This document shows positions 1 to 7,198 of a stretch of 7,802 bases of DNA, one piece after another. The DNA is from Gammaproteobacteria bacterium (lineage in GTDB: Bacteria; Pseudomonadota; Gammaproteobacteria; Pseudomonadales; Pseudomonadaceae). A model generated the notes under the pieces. That model was given only the letters and a program-made list of their open reading frames with translations, was not told the origin of the DNA and did not search any database. Made by a program: the position numbers and the translations under genes. The stretch's first letter is position 1. Every line of letters begins with the position of its first letter. The stretch is from the NCBI GenBank assembly GCA_012735335.1, contig JAAYHO010000070.1:1-7802 (forward strand), given 5' to 3'.

Positions 1-208
1 CACTGGTTCTGCCCACCGCCTGCCAATGCTCGGTCAGCGCCTGCCGGGCCGAATCCTGCATGGGATCGGTCACCCCCGGACGCAGGCCACCCGCTACCAG
101 ATGCAACGGCAGATCCGGGTAAGCCTGCTGGATGGCGTCGATTACTGGCGCGAAGCCCCAGCACCACGAACACATGGGATCCATTATGTAGATCAGGCGC
201 TGGGACAT
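1..208 (-). CDS. DsbA-like thioredoxin-fold protein, N-terminal part
   Basis: The first 69 codons are visible; the rest lies beyond the window start. The protein begins MSQRLIYIMDPMCSWCWGF and carries a CxxC redox motif (C13-S-W-C16) straight after the first beta strand. This fits the DsbA/FrnE-like group of predicted protein-disulfide isomerases (DSBA thioredoxin domain). There is no signal peptide before the CxxC, so a cytoplasmic thiol-disulfide role is inferred rather than periplasmic folding. An AGGAGAG ribosome binding site sits 5-7 bases before the ATG and supports this start. The gene lies 15 bases downstream of trhO on the same strand, so the two are probably cotranscribed. The exact substrate cannot be told from this fragment. 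A glutathione S-transferase kappa or HCCA isomerase-like member of the same fold is less likely, because those generally lack the CxxC. Confidence 0.85.
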   Translation of the reverse strand, partial: MSQRLIYIMDPMCSWCWGFAPVIDAIQQAYPDLPLHLVAGGLRPGVTDPMQDSARQALTEHWQAVGRTS

Positions 209-223
209 GCGGACTCTCCTGAA

Positions 224-1165
224 TCAGCTGGCGTTGGGGCTGGCCAGTTCCGGTGGCAGACCAATCGGATGGGGCTGGTTGCGCAGCTTGGCCAGTTGAA
301 TCTGGCGCTGGCGCTCCTCCGCACGGCGGCGGGTCTTCTCCGGCAGGCTGTCGTAGCAATGCGGACAGCTGATGCCCTGCTCGAACTGCGGCGAGGCCAT
401 GTCCTCGGCGGAGACCGGGTGACGGCAGGCATGGCACTGATCAAAGGAGCCGGGGGCCAGATCGTGGCGTACGGTTACCCGGTTGTCGAATACGAAACAC
501 TCGCCCTGCCACTTGCTCTGTTCCACCGGGACATCTTCCAGGTACTGCAGAATGCCGCCCTTGAGGTGGTACACCTCTTCAAAGCCTTCCTTGAGCATGA
601 AGCTGGAGGCTTTTTCACAGCGGATGCCGCCGGTGCAGAACATGGCCACCTTCTTGTGCTTCTGCGGATCGAACTGCTGACGCACATACTCGGGAAACTC
701 GCGGAAGGTTCTGGTCTCCGGATCGATCGCTCCCTCGAAGGTGCCGATGGCAACCTCATAGTCATTGCGGGTATCGATCAGCAGCACTTCCGGATCGCTG
801 ATCAGCGCGTTCCAGTCCTTGGGCTCGACATAGGTGCCGACCCGCTCATTGGGGCTGATACCCGGAACGCCGATGGTGACGATTTCCTTCTTCAGTTTGA
901 CCTTGGTGCGGTAGAAGGGCATTTCCTCACAGAAGGACTCCTTCCAGTCCAGATCACTCAGGCGCGGATCACGCCGCAGCCATTCGAGCAGCGCGCTGGT
1001 GCCTTTGCGGGTACCGGCGACAGTGCCGTTGATACCTTCCAGAGCCAGCAGCAACGTACCTTTCACACCATGTTCGTTCATGGTGTCGAGCAGCGGCTGG
1101 CGCAGGCTTTCAAAATCTTCCAGGGTGACGAACTTGTACAGCGCCACCACGACAATCTTGGACAT
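224..1165 (-). CDS. trhO: tRNA uridine(34) hydroxylase TrhO (YceA, rhodanese-like)
   Basis: A 313-residue protein of the YceA/TrhO family. Members hydroxylate U34 of certain tRNAs to 5-hydroxyuridine using oxygen, which is the first step toward cmo5U-type wobble modifications. The layout fits: an N-terminal acylphosphatase-like region (about residues 1-95), a central rhodanese domain (about 125-215) with the active-site loop C177-TGGIR-C183, and a C-terminal region with two CxxC pairs (C244/C247 and C267/C270) that look metal-binding. A basic, Arg-rich tail follows (about 277-295). I chose the ATG at 1165 ([12 protein letters not shown]) because a GAGG ribosome binding site lies 6 bases upstream and the usual family N-terminus starts here. 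An in-frame ATG 14 codons earlier lacks such support. The gene sits downstream of bolA and upstream of the DsbA-like gene on the same strand. Length is typical and nothing is broken. Confidence 0.95.
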   Translation of the reverse strand: MSKIVVVALYKFVTLEDFESLRQPLLDTMNEHGVKGTLLLALEGINGTVAGTRKGTSALLEWLRRDPRLSDLDWKESFCEEMPFYRTKVKLKKEIVTIGVPGISPNERVGTYVEPKDWNALISDPEVLLIDTRNDYEVAIGTFEGAIDPETRTFREFPEYVRQQFDPQKHKKVAMFCTGGIRCEKASSFMLKEGFEEVYHLKGGILQYLEDVPVEQSKWQGECFVFDNRVTVRHDLAPGSFDQCHACRHPVSAEDMASPQFEQGISCPHCYDSLPEKTRRRAEERQRQIQLAKLRNQPHPIGLPPELASPNAS

Positions 1166-1187
1166 GCAGACCTCGTTGTTCAGTTGA

Positions 1188-1234
1188 TGCCCGCGTAAAG
1201 GGCACACTTGCAGCAGCCGCTGACCCGCAGCGGC
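1188..1234 (-). other. Two hairpins in the trhO leader
   Basis: Between the candidate trhO promoter and its start codon are two short perfect stems. One has 7 pairs (1216-1222 with 1228-1234) and a 5-base loop. The other has 5 pairs (1188-1192 with 1200-1204) and a 7-base loop. No T-run follows either stem on the minus strand, so they are not classical intrinsic terminators. Whether they regulate trhO is unknown. Confidence 0.3.
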
Positions 1235-1249
1235 ATTCGGAGCGGCGCG

Positions 1250-1276
1250 ATTTTAACAGGAAACAGCCAGCAGCAA
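1250..1276 (-). promoter_or_regulatory. Candidate trhO promoter
   Basis: Read on the minus strand, TTGCTG (1271-1276) and TAAAAT (1250-1255) resemble sigma-70 -35 and -10 boxes. They are separated by 15 bases, which is shorter than the ideal 17. They lie in the 128-base gap between the bolA stop and the trhO start, giving trhO and the DsbA-like gene a possible promoter independent of bolA. The call rests on pattern only. Confidence 0.3.
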
Positions 1277-1293
1277 GGTGCCGCCGGGCGATT

Positions 1294-1611
1294 TTATCCG
1301 CGATCGGCCTTGCTGCCGCCCATGCAATCGGGCGAGTCAGGCGCGCCGTTACGGGCCTGCCACTCGCTGGGTGAGTAGGTATGCAGGGCCAGGGCATGGA
1401 TCTGTTGCATCAGGTCCCCAAGGGTACGGTAGACCGCCTGATGGCGCTTGACCGCATTCAGGCCATCGAACTCCTCACTGACAATCACCAGCTTGAAGTG
1501 CGACTCCGAGCCCGGCGGTACGGCATGCATATGGCTTTCGTTAAGCAGTTCCATATGCAGGGGTGCCAGGCTCTGCAGTGCCTGTTCCAGGGTGGCTTGG
1601 GTAGTGCTCAT
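1294..1611 (-). CDS. bolA: BolA family protein
   Basis: A 105-residue BolA protein with the class II KH-like fold. Family members bind monothiol glutaredoxins, sharing a [2Fe-2S] cluster, and some act as DNA-binding regulators of morphology, biofilm and stress responses. The sequence closely follows E. coli BolA as I remember it: a VPPGSESHFK strand at 31-40, F48-D-G50 with R56-H57 in the FxG...RH motif, the conserved HALALHTYSPSEW block at 72-84, and a C-terminal SPDC tail. These favour true BolA over the shorter IbaG/YrbA type. The start at 1611 has a GGAGG ribosome binding site 7 bases upstream. The upstream neighbour on the same strand is the DUF2059 gene (222 bases away); trhO follows 128 bases downstream. 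Confidence 0.95.
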   Translation of the reverse strand: MSTTQATLEQALQSLAPLHMELLNESHMHAVPPGSESHFKLVIVSEEFDGLNAVKRHQAVYRTLGDLMQQIHALALHTYSPSEWQARNGAPDSPDCMGGSKADRG

Positions 1612-1649
1612 GCTTGAACCTCCAGAAAGAGTGAGTCAGGTTGCCGGCT

Positions 1650-1655
1650 ATTGTA
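1650..1655 (-). promoter_or_regulatory. Candidate bolA -10 box
   Basis: TACAAT on the minus strand lies 38 bases before the bolA ATG and is followed by AG. No convincing -35 box lies 15-18 bases further upstream. A short inverted repeat, TTGTA (1651-1655) with TACAA (1669-1673), overlaps it and could be an operator. I do not see a clear match to the E. coli bolA gearbox promoter. Confidence 0.35.
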
Positions 1656-1690
1656 CCCAACTCGGCGTTACAACCGACTTCGAGGAACGC

Positions 1691-1834
1691 CGAGCACCAG
1701 TTCGATGATGAGTTCGCCCGCCACTTCGTGGACGAGCTGGTGCTCGTCCCTCCCAGGGCCTCGAGCTCCATCTCGACACCCCGGGCCATCGACAACCCCC
1801 AGTTGCCGGGACGGAACCCGGCACTCCAGAGTGC
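1691..1834. repeat. Palindrome-rich spacer, candidate REP-like element
   Basis: This stretch between DUF2059 and bolA is a chain of inverted repeats. The largest pairs 1691-1704 with 1733-1746: 14 pairs including one G-T, with partial pairing continuing inward to about 1712/1725. Then come TCGAG/CTCGA (1761-1765 with 1772-1776), CAAC/GTTG (1793-1796 with 1802-1805), GCCGGG/CCCGGC (1805-1810 with 1817-1822) and GCACTC/GAGTGC (1821-1826 with 1829-1834). The last touches the DUF2059 stop codon. None is followed by a T-run on the minus strand, so intrinsic termination is not evident. Both strands stay open in several frames, but no reading has a recognisable protein or start signal. It may be a dispersed extragenic palindromic repeat or a processing/attenuation site between DUF2059 and bolA. 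The structure is seen directly; the identity is inferred. Confidence 0.5.
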
Positions 1835-2346
1835 TACTCCCTTGCCCTGCCCAACTGCTGCGTTTCCACTTCATCGGCCATATCCTCGACCAACTGCTCC
1901 AGCTGCGGCGCCAGCACCTGCTCCACCCGTTCCCGGGCAACGGCCATCGAGCCGCGGGTCAGTTCCGGCAGGTGTTCAAGCAGCTTGCTGCCTGCGGCGG
2001 ACTCGTAGAATTCCGACAGCTCATCGAACTCCTGCTCGCTGAACACCGGCAGATACAGCTCCACCAGTTCATCGCGGATCGCTTCCCAGCTCAGTTGTTC
2101 ATCCAGTAGGCGGCGGGCGCGTTCGCGGTAATCGCGCAGGATGGCCTCGTACTGCATGGAGCCGCCCATCTGGGTGAAATGTGCGGTCAGCAGCTGTTCG
2201 GTCTGGCTGTAGAGTGGCGCGGTCATGCTGTCGGCCTTGGCCAGTTTGAGAAAGCGCTCGGCGGCGGCGCGGTGGGAGGCCTCGTCAGCCAGTACCGGAG
2301 TGGGGATCAGCAGGCAGCAGAGCGTCAGGGCAAGCAACTGGCGCAT
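1834..2346 (-). CDS. Secreted DUF2059-domain protein
   Basis: A 170-residue protein of unknown function with a DUF2059-type C-terminal half. The N-terminus ([20 protein letters not shown]) is a Sec signal peptide with likely cleavage after A20, so the mature protein should be periplasmic. The mature part is helical and acidic. The DUF2059-like region runs from about 85 to 150, with [15 protein letters not shown] (96-110) and the [15 protein letters not shown] block (113-127) that is typical of this family. I chose the ATG at 2346 because translation from it begins with the signal peptide, whereas an in-frame ATG 37 codons earlier would bury it and would overlap fumC. The ribosome binding site is weak (GATGGAT, somewhat far from the ATG). 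The gene is divergent from fumC. It may share a transcript with bolA, but the hairpin-rich spacer makes this uncertain. Confidence 0.85.
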   Translation of the reverse strand: MRQLLALTLCCLLIPTPVLADEASHRAAAERFLKLAKADSMTAPLYSQTEQLLTAHFTQMGGSMQYEAILRDYRERARRLLDEQLSWEAIRDELVELYLPVFSEQEFDELSEFYESAAGSKLLEHLPELTRGSMAVARERVEQVLAPQLEQLVEDMADEVETQQLGRARE

Positions 2347-2422
2347 GGCAGTGCATCCATCGGGGTGTGGGCTAACTATACTGGCAGCTCGAACAGCCTT
2401 TCTCCAGTTACAGGACGCAATC
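2347..2422. promoter_or_regulatory. Divergent DUF2059/fumC promoter region
   Basis: A 76-base gap drives two divergent genes. TATACT on the plus strand (2377-2382) could be the fumC -10, and TATAGT on the minus strand (2375-2380) could be the DUF2059 -10. The two overlap by four bases, so polymerase could probably occupy only one direction at a time. I find no good -35 hexamer for either. No clear operator palindrome is seen. Confidence 0.35.
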
Positions 2423-3808
<1,386 letters not shown>

Positions 3809-4774
3809 TCACCGCTGAGCGAGGCTGCGGCGCAGGCGTCTGGTCTTCCATTGATGCAGCAGACTGGGCGCCAGCGCGATCAATGCCGACCCTGAAACCA
3901 CCAGCAGTGCACCCAGATAGGCCAGACTGTTGAGCAGCTCCGGCTTGACCACTGAGGGCCACAGCATGGAACCCAGCGCCACCAGGGCGAAGGTGAACAG
4001 CGGTGTGGTAGCCACCGTGGCGCCGACCCGGGAAGCCTCCCAGTGCACCAGTGCCTCGGCGAAGGCGCCGTAGGCCACCAGGGTGTTCAGACAGCAGCCC
4101 AGCAGCAGCCACAGCTGCAGGGAGTTCAGCTGGAAGATCTGGCTGGGGGTGGCCAGCGGCAACATCAGCACGGCGCAGGCCAGATAGATCACCAGCATGA
4201 TGCTGACCGACGACCAGACCGTCAGCAGTTGCTTCTGCGCCAGCCCGTACAGGGCCCAGGCCAGGGCCGCCGCCAGGGTAATCAGGATGCCCATGGTATA
4301 ACTGCTGAGCTGGGTGAACAGCTCTTCCAGGCGCTGATTGAAGAACAGCACAAAACCCACCAGCAGCACCGCCAGACCAAACAGCTGGCCGATACCGAAA
4401 CGCTCCTTGAAGACCAGCATGCTGCCGATCATCAGCATGATCGGGGCGATCTGGATCATCAGCTGGATGGTACCCGGCGACAGGCGATCCAGCCCTTTCA
4501 CATAGAGCACATAGTTGAAGCCCAGCCCCAGCACAGCCACCAGCAGCAGCCAGCGATTGGGGCCGGACAGCGCCCGTATGGACGGCAGGCGCCGGCGCGC
4601 GCCCAGCCACAGCAGCAGGACCAGTCCGGCAGACAGCATGCGGTACCAAGACACCGTGACCGCATCCATGCCACTGAGCACATCCTTGAGCATGATCGGC
4701 AACACGCCCCACAGCAGGGTAGTGGTCAACGCCAATAGAAATCCGTACAGCCAGCGACCGGACGCAACGTGCAT
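3809..4774 (-). CDS. EamA/DMT-superfamily transporter
   Basis: A 321-residue inner-membrane protein with two EamA repeats (about 9-147 and 160-302) and about ten hydrophobic helices: roughly 8-28, 38-57, 74-93, 97-120, 127-146, 161-180, 188-207, 220-240, 250-270 and 281-302. Family members export or import small metabolites such as amino acids and drugs. The opening TLLWGVLPIMLKDV and the LSPGTIQLMIQIAPIMLMIGSM stretch of helix four fit the RarD/YojE-like part of the family. The substrate cannot be named. A basic tail (KTRRLRRS) suggests a cytoplasmic C-terminus. The start at 4774 has only a weak GAGA ribosome binding site. It is convergent with fumC with no bases between the stop codons, so no function is implied by that neighbour. 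Confidence 0.9.
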   Translation of the reverse strand: MHVASGRWLYGFLLALTTTLLWGVLPIMLKDVLSGMDAVTVSWYRMLSAGLVLLLWLGARRRLPSIRALSGPNRWLLLVAVLGLGFNYVLYVKGLDRLSPGTIQLMIQIAPIMLMIGSMLVFKERFGIGQLFGLAVLLVGFVLFFNQRLEELFTQLSSYTMGILITLAAALAWALYGLAQKQLLTVWSSVSIMLVIYLACAVLMLPLATPSQIFQLNSLQLWLLLGCCLNTLVAYGAFAEALVHWEASRVGATVATTPLFTFALVALGSMLWPSVVKPELLNSLAYLGALLVVSGSALIALAPSLLHQWKTRRLRRSLAQR

Positions 4775-4809
4775 GAGTATTCTCGGAACAGACAGGGAGG
4801 GAGCTGCCT

Positions 4810-4815
4810 ATTGTA
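4810..4815 (-). promoter_or_regulatory. Candidate -10 box of the DMT transporter gene
   Basis: TACAAT on the minus strand lies 35 bases before the ATG at 4774 and is followed by AG, as at bolA and mnmC. The hexamer 17 bases upstream (TATCCA, 4833-4838) is a poor -35. Confidence 0.35.
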
Positions 4816-4894
4816 GGTTGCCGGACCGCATGTGGATAGCATCTGCCGGACGAGCCGGGCCGGACTGCCCGCAACTAGCGGCACATTCCATGTA

Positions 4895-4904
4895 ACCAAT
4901 TGGT
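4895..4904. promoter_or_regulatory. Palindrome ACCAATTGGT, possible operator
   Basis: A perfect 10-base palindrome flanked by TGT on the left and ACA on the right (4891-4893 and 4908-4910), with the flanks offset by two bases. The TTGGT/ACCAA half-sites resemble those bound by FadR-subfamily GntR regulators such as PdhR and LldR, but the arms are in inverted order and the match is incomplete. It lies between the transporter promoter and the small ORF, so it could serve either. No regulator gene is in the window. Confidence 0.25.
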
Positions 4905-4948
4905 CTAACAGATCGTGGGGACTGGACTAGCATATGATTGAAGGCGAA

Positions 4949-5046
4949 CATCGCTGCATGGCGCGATGATCAATGACCGCCTTGGATGTATTCATCAACT
5001 GTGCGCCTACCCGGCGCTGGCGGCTGGGTCTCTTACAAAGGGACCC
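4949..5046 (+). other. Three-hairpin leader upstream of the 29-aa ORF
   Basis: Three successive hairpins on the plus strand. The first pairs 4949-4954 with 4963-4968 (6 pairs, loop 8). The second pairs 5003-5007 with 5013-5017 (5 pairs, loop 5). The third pairs 5026-5032 with 5040-5046 (7 pairs with one G-U, loop TTACAAA). A TATGAT hexamer at 4933-4938 would place a transcript start near 4945, just before the first hairpin, but no good -35 box is visible. An unstructured A/C-rich stretch then leads to the ribosome binding site. None of the stems is followed by a T-run. I recognise no known riboswitch class. It could be a regulatory leader or a small RNA. Confidence 0.35.
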
Positions 5047-5077
5047 GCACACACAACAATAAAAAAGGTGGTGCCCC

Positions 5078-5167
5078 ATGAAACTCTTGATACAGGCAAA
5101 ATTGCCCAGCGTTGCGTTGATCTTTCTGGCTACCTGGCTGCTGCTGATTCTACCCAATTTGGGCTGA
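5078..5167 (+). CDS. Putative 29-aa single-pass membrane peptide
   Basis: A 29-codon ORF, MKLLIQAKLPSVALIFLATW followed by LLLILPNLG, ending in TGA. The ribosome binding site AAGGTGGT (5065-5072) matches seven of eight bases of the ideal AAGGAGGT and sits 5 bases before the ATG. It is preceded by an A-rich run that should be free of structure. Residues 11-25 form one hydrophobic helix with basic residues K2 and K8 before it, so the positive-inside rule predicts a cytoplasmic N-terminus. The stop is 48 bases before mnmC, and the mnmC candidate -35 overlaps its last codons. I recognise no family. Size and layout resemble small stress membrane proteins and type I toxin peptides such as TisB, but there is no sequence identity that I can claim. 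It may also be a leader peptide, or chance. Confidence 0.5.
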   Translation: MKLLIQAKLPSVALIFLATWLLLILPNLG

Positions 5168-5186
5168 GCTGTTTCACGGTTACAAT
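5159..5186 (+). promoter_or_regulatory. Candidate mnmC promoter
   Basis: TTGGGC (5159-5164) and TACAAT (5181-5186) with a 16-base spacer could drive mnmC, giving a leader of roughly 24 bases. The -10 is good and the -35 matches only its first three bases. It overlaps the end of the 29-codon ORF, so mnmC may have its own promoter as well as readthrough from upstream. Confidence 0.4.
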
Positions 5187-5215
5187 AGCGCGCTTGAACC
5201 TGCGCCGGAGAGACC

Positions 5216-7195
5216 GTGAATACCCCATCCCCTTTCGCCGAGCTGAGCTGGTCGGACGACGGACAGCCCTTTTCCACTCACTTCGATGATGTGTATTTCT
5301 CCCGCGAGTCGGGCCTGGCGGAAACCCGTCATGTATTCCTGCAACACAATGATCTGCCCCGGCGCTGGGGTGAACTGGCCCCCGGCGCGCACTTCTGCAT
5401 TGGTGAAACCGGCTTCGGTACCGGCCTTAACTTCCTCTGCGCCTGGCAACTCTGGGAGCAACTGGCCCCGGCCGATGCCCATCTGCATTTTGTCAGCTGT
5501 GAAAAATATCCCCTGAGCCATACCGATCTGCAGCGGGCGCTGACCCTGTGGCCGGAACTGCAGCCCTGGGCCAGTCAACTGCTGGCCCAGTACCGTGACC
5601 CGGCCCCCGGCTGGCAGCATTTCAACCTGGCGAACGGCCGGGTAACCCTGACCCTGCTGATTGGCGATGTACTCGATACCCTGCCGCAGCTGGATGCCCG
5701 CATCGATGCCTGGTTTCTGGATGGCTTTGCCCCGGCCAGGAATCCGGACATGTGGCAACCCGCGCTCTACGCCCAGCTTGCCCGACTGTCTGCCGCAGGC
5801 ACCACCCTGGCCACCTTTACCAGCGTCGGCGAAGTACGTCGCGGCCTGCAGGCGGCGGGCTTTCTCATGCACAAGGTCAAGGGTTACGGACGCAAACGGG
5901 AGATGCTCAGCGGCCAGTTCGACAGCGCCGGCAGCAGTGACTGGAGCGCGCCCTGGTATCAACGCCCAGCTGAACACCATCAGGCCCGCAGCGCCCTGGT
6001 GATAGGAGCCGGGCTGGCCGGCTGCGCCACTGCCCTGTCGCTGGCCCGCCGAGGCTGGCAGGTCACGCTGATCGAGCGCCATGCTCAGGCTGCCACCGAA
6101 GCCTCGGGCAACACCCAGGGCATCCTGTATTGCAAACTGTCACCCCATCAGACGCCGCTGTCCCGCTATGTGCAGGCCAGCTACGCCTATGCCCTGCGCC
6201 TGCTGCATGAGCTGCTGCCCCAGGGCGAAAGCACCTGGCAGGCCTGCGGTGTGCTGCAGCTGTGTACCGACGACAAGGAGCGCCAGCGGCAACAGGCCCT
6301 GGCCGAGCAGGGCTACCCTGCCGACTTTCTACAGGCAGTCGATACCGAGCAGGCCAGTCAGTTAGCCGGGGTAAGGGTGGACCGGCCCGGCCTGTTCTTC
6401 CCCGGCGCCGGGTGGGTCAACCCGCCGAGTCTGTGCCAGGCGCTGCTGCAGCATGACAATATCCGCCTGCTGACCCACAGCGAGGCCCTGCAACTGGAGC
6501 GGCGCTCCGGGCTATGGCACGCGCTGGATGGGCAGCAACAGAGCCTGGCCAGCGCCGCAGCAGCGGTTATCTGCTGCGCCAACGACAGCCACCGTTTCAG
6601 CCAGACCGCAGAGCTGCCGCTCAAGCCCATCCGCGGTCAGGTGACCCAGCTGGCGGCTACCGCAGACAGCCAGCAGCTGCGCACCGTACTCTGCGCCGAA
6701 GGCTATATCTCCCCCGCCCGCCAGGGCGAACACCATGTGGGTGCCAGTTTCCGCTTCGACCGTCTGGACAACCAGCCCAGCGAGGAGGAGAACCAGAGCA
6801 ACCTGCAATTGCTCGACAGGCTCTCGGCGCAACTGGCCGACAGGCTGCAGACAAGCCAACAGGACGCGGCCAGCCTGCCCGCCCGGGCTGCCCTGCGCTG
6901 TACCTCGCCGGATTACCTGCCGCTGATCGGACCGGTGGCGGACGTTGAGCGCTTCCGCGAAGATTACGCGGTACTGGCCAAGGACGCCTCCAAGCAGCCT
7001 GACACACCAACCCGCTGGTATCCGGGGCTGTATATCAACACCGCCCACGGCTCCCGGGGCATGGTCAGCTGCCCGCTGAGCGGTGAGCTGCTCGCCGCCT
7101 GGCTGAATGACGAGCCGCTGCCGCTGCCCCGGGATCTGGTGCAGGCAGTTCATCCCAACCGTTTTCTGGTCAGGCAGTTGATCAGGGGCCAGTAG
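5216..7195 (+). CDS. mnmC: Bifunctional tRNA (mnm5s2U34) methyltransferase/FAD oxidoreductase MnmC
   Basis: A 659-residue two-domain enzyme catalysing the last two steps of 5-methylaminomethyl-2-thiouridine synthesis at the tRNA wobble position. The C-terminal FAD domain removes the carboxymethyl group of cmnm5U34, and the N-terminal SAM-dependent domain methylates the resulting nm5U34. The methyltransferase part covers about 1-240, with THFDDVYFS (21-29), the SAM-binding GETGFGTGLNFL (63-74) and DAWFLDGFAPARNPDMW (164-180). The oxidoreductase part begins at about 258 with the dinucleotide-binding GAGLAG (264-269) and E287 at the end of strand two, and ends near HGSRGMVSCPLSGELLA (611-627). 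Full family length with both halves intact. The start is GTG at 5216, supported by GGAGAG 3-5 bases upstream and by the normal distance to the DDVYFS motif. The gene is convergent with the TauE-like gene, 3 bases apart. Confidence 0.97.
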   Translation: MNTPSPFAELSWSDDGQPFSTHFDDVYFSRESGLAETRHVFLQHNDLPRRWGELAPGAHFCIGETGFGTGLNFLCAWQLWEQLAPADAHLHFVSCEKYPLSHTDLQRALTLWPELQPWASQLLAQYRDPAPGWQHFNLANGRVTLTLLIGDVLDTLPQLDARIDAWFLDGFAPARNPDMWQPALYAQLARLSAAGTTLATFTSVGEVRRGLQAAGFLMHKVKGYGRKREMLSGQFDSAGSSDWSAPWYQRPAEHHQARSALVIGAGLAGCATALSLARRGWQVTLIERHAQAATEASGNTQGILYCKLSPHQTPLSRYVQASYAYALRLLHELLPQGESTWQACGVLQLCTDDKERQRQQALAEQGYPADFLQAVDTEQASQLAGVRVDRPGLFFPGAGWVNPPSLCQALLQHDNIRLLTHSEALQLERRSGLWHALDGQQQSLASAAAAVICCANDSHRFSQTAELPLKPIRGQVTQLAATADSQQLRTVLCAEGYISPARQGEHHVGASFRFDRLDNQPSEEENQSNLQLLDRLSAQLADRLQTSQQDAASLPARAALRCTSPDYLPLIGPVADVERFREDYAVLAKDASKQPDTPTRWYPGLYINTAHGSRGMVSCPLSGELLAAWLNDEPLPLPRDLVQAVHPNRFLVRQLIRGQ

Positions 7196-7198
7196 CCG

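Larger units (their letters stand above)
4775..5077. other. Intergenic region upstream of the DMT transporter and the 29-aa ORF
   Basis: About 300 bases without a recognised gene. It contains the candidate -10 of the transporter gene, three copies of CCGGAC (4821-4826, 4846-4851, 4860-4865), a perfect 10-base palindrome (4895-4904), a TATGAT hexamer (4933-4938) and three hairpins leading to the 29-codon ORF. Open frames crossing it have no ribosome binding site or family resemblance. It is noticeably less GC-rich from about 4890 onward, ending in an A-rich run at 5051-5066. Confidence 0.6.

Noticed and set aside
26..1198. A 390-codon open frame on the plus strand opposite trhO and the DsbA-like gene
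   Set aside because: It is antisense to clear family proteins, has no ribosome binding site or domain resemblance, and long antisense frames are expected with this GC-rich codon use.
1691..1746. Large palindrome considered as an integron attC site
   Set aside because: The RYYYAAC and GTTRRRY core sites are not found at the ends of the arms, and no integrase or gene cassette is nearby.
1541..2109. Several open frames on both strands across the DUF2059-bolA spacer
   Set aside because: They run through an inverted-repeat array and into neighbouring genes, lack good start signals, and look like low-complexity readings of hairpin DNA.
5026..5046. The 7-pair hairpin considered as an intrinsic terminator
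   Set aside because: On the plus strand it is followed by an A/C-rich stretch, not Ts. On the minus strand the T-run lies before the stem rather than after it.
5153..5163. CCCAATTTGGG inverted repeat at the end of the 29-codon ORF considered as a terminator
   Set aside because: The stem is only 4 pairs if a normal loop is left, and no T-run follows.
4927..5289. Open frames of 107-116 codons on both strands spanning the gap before mnmC
   Set aside because: No ribosome binding site at their starts and no family resemblance; they overlap the better supported 29-codon ORF and the mnmC start.
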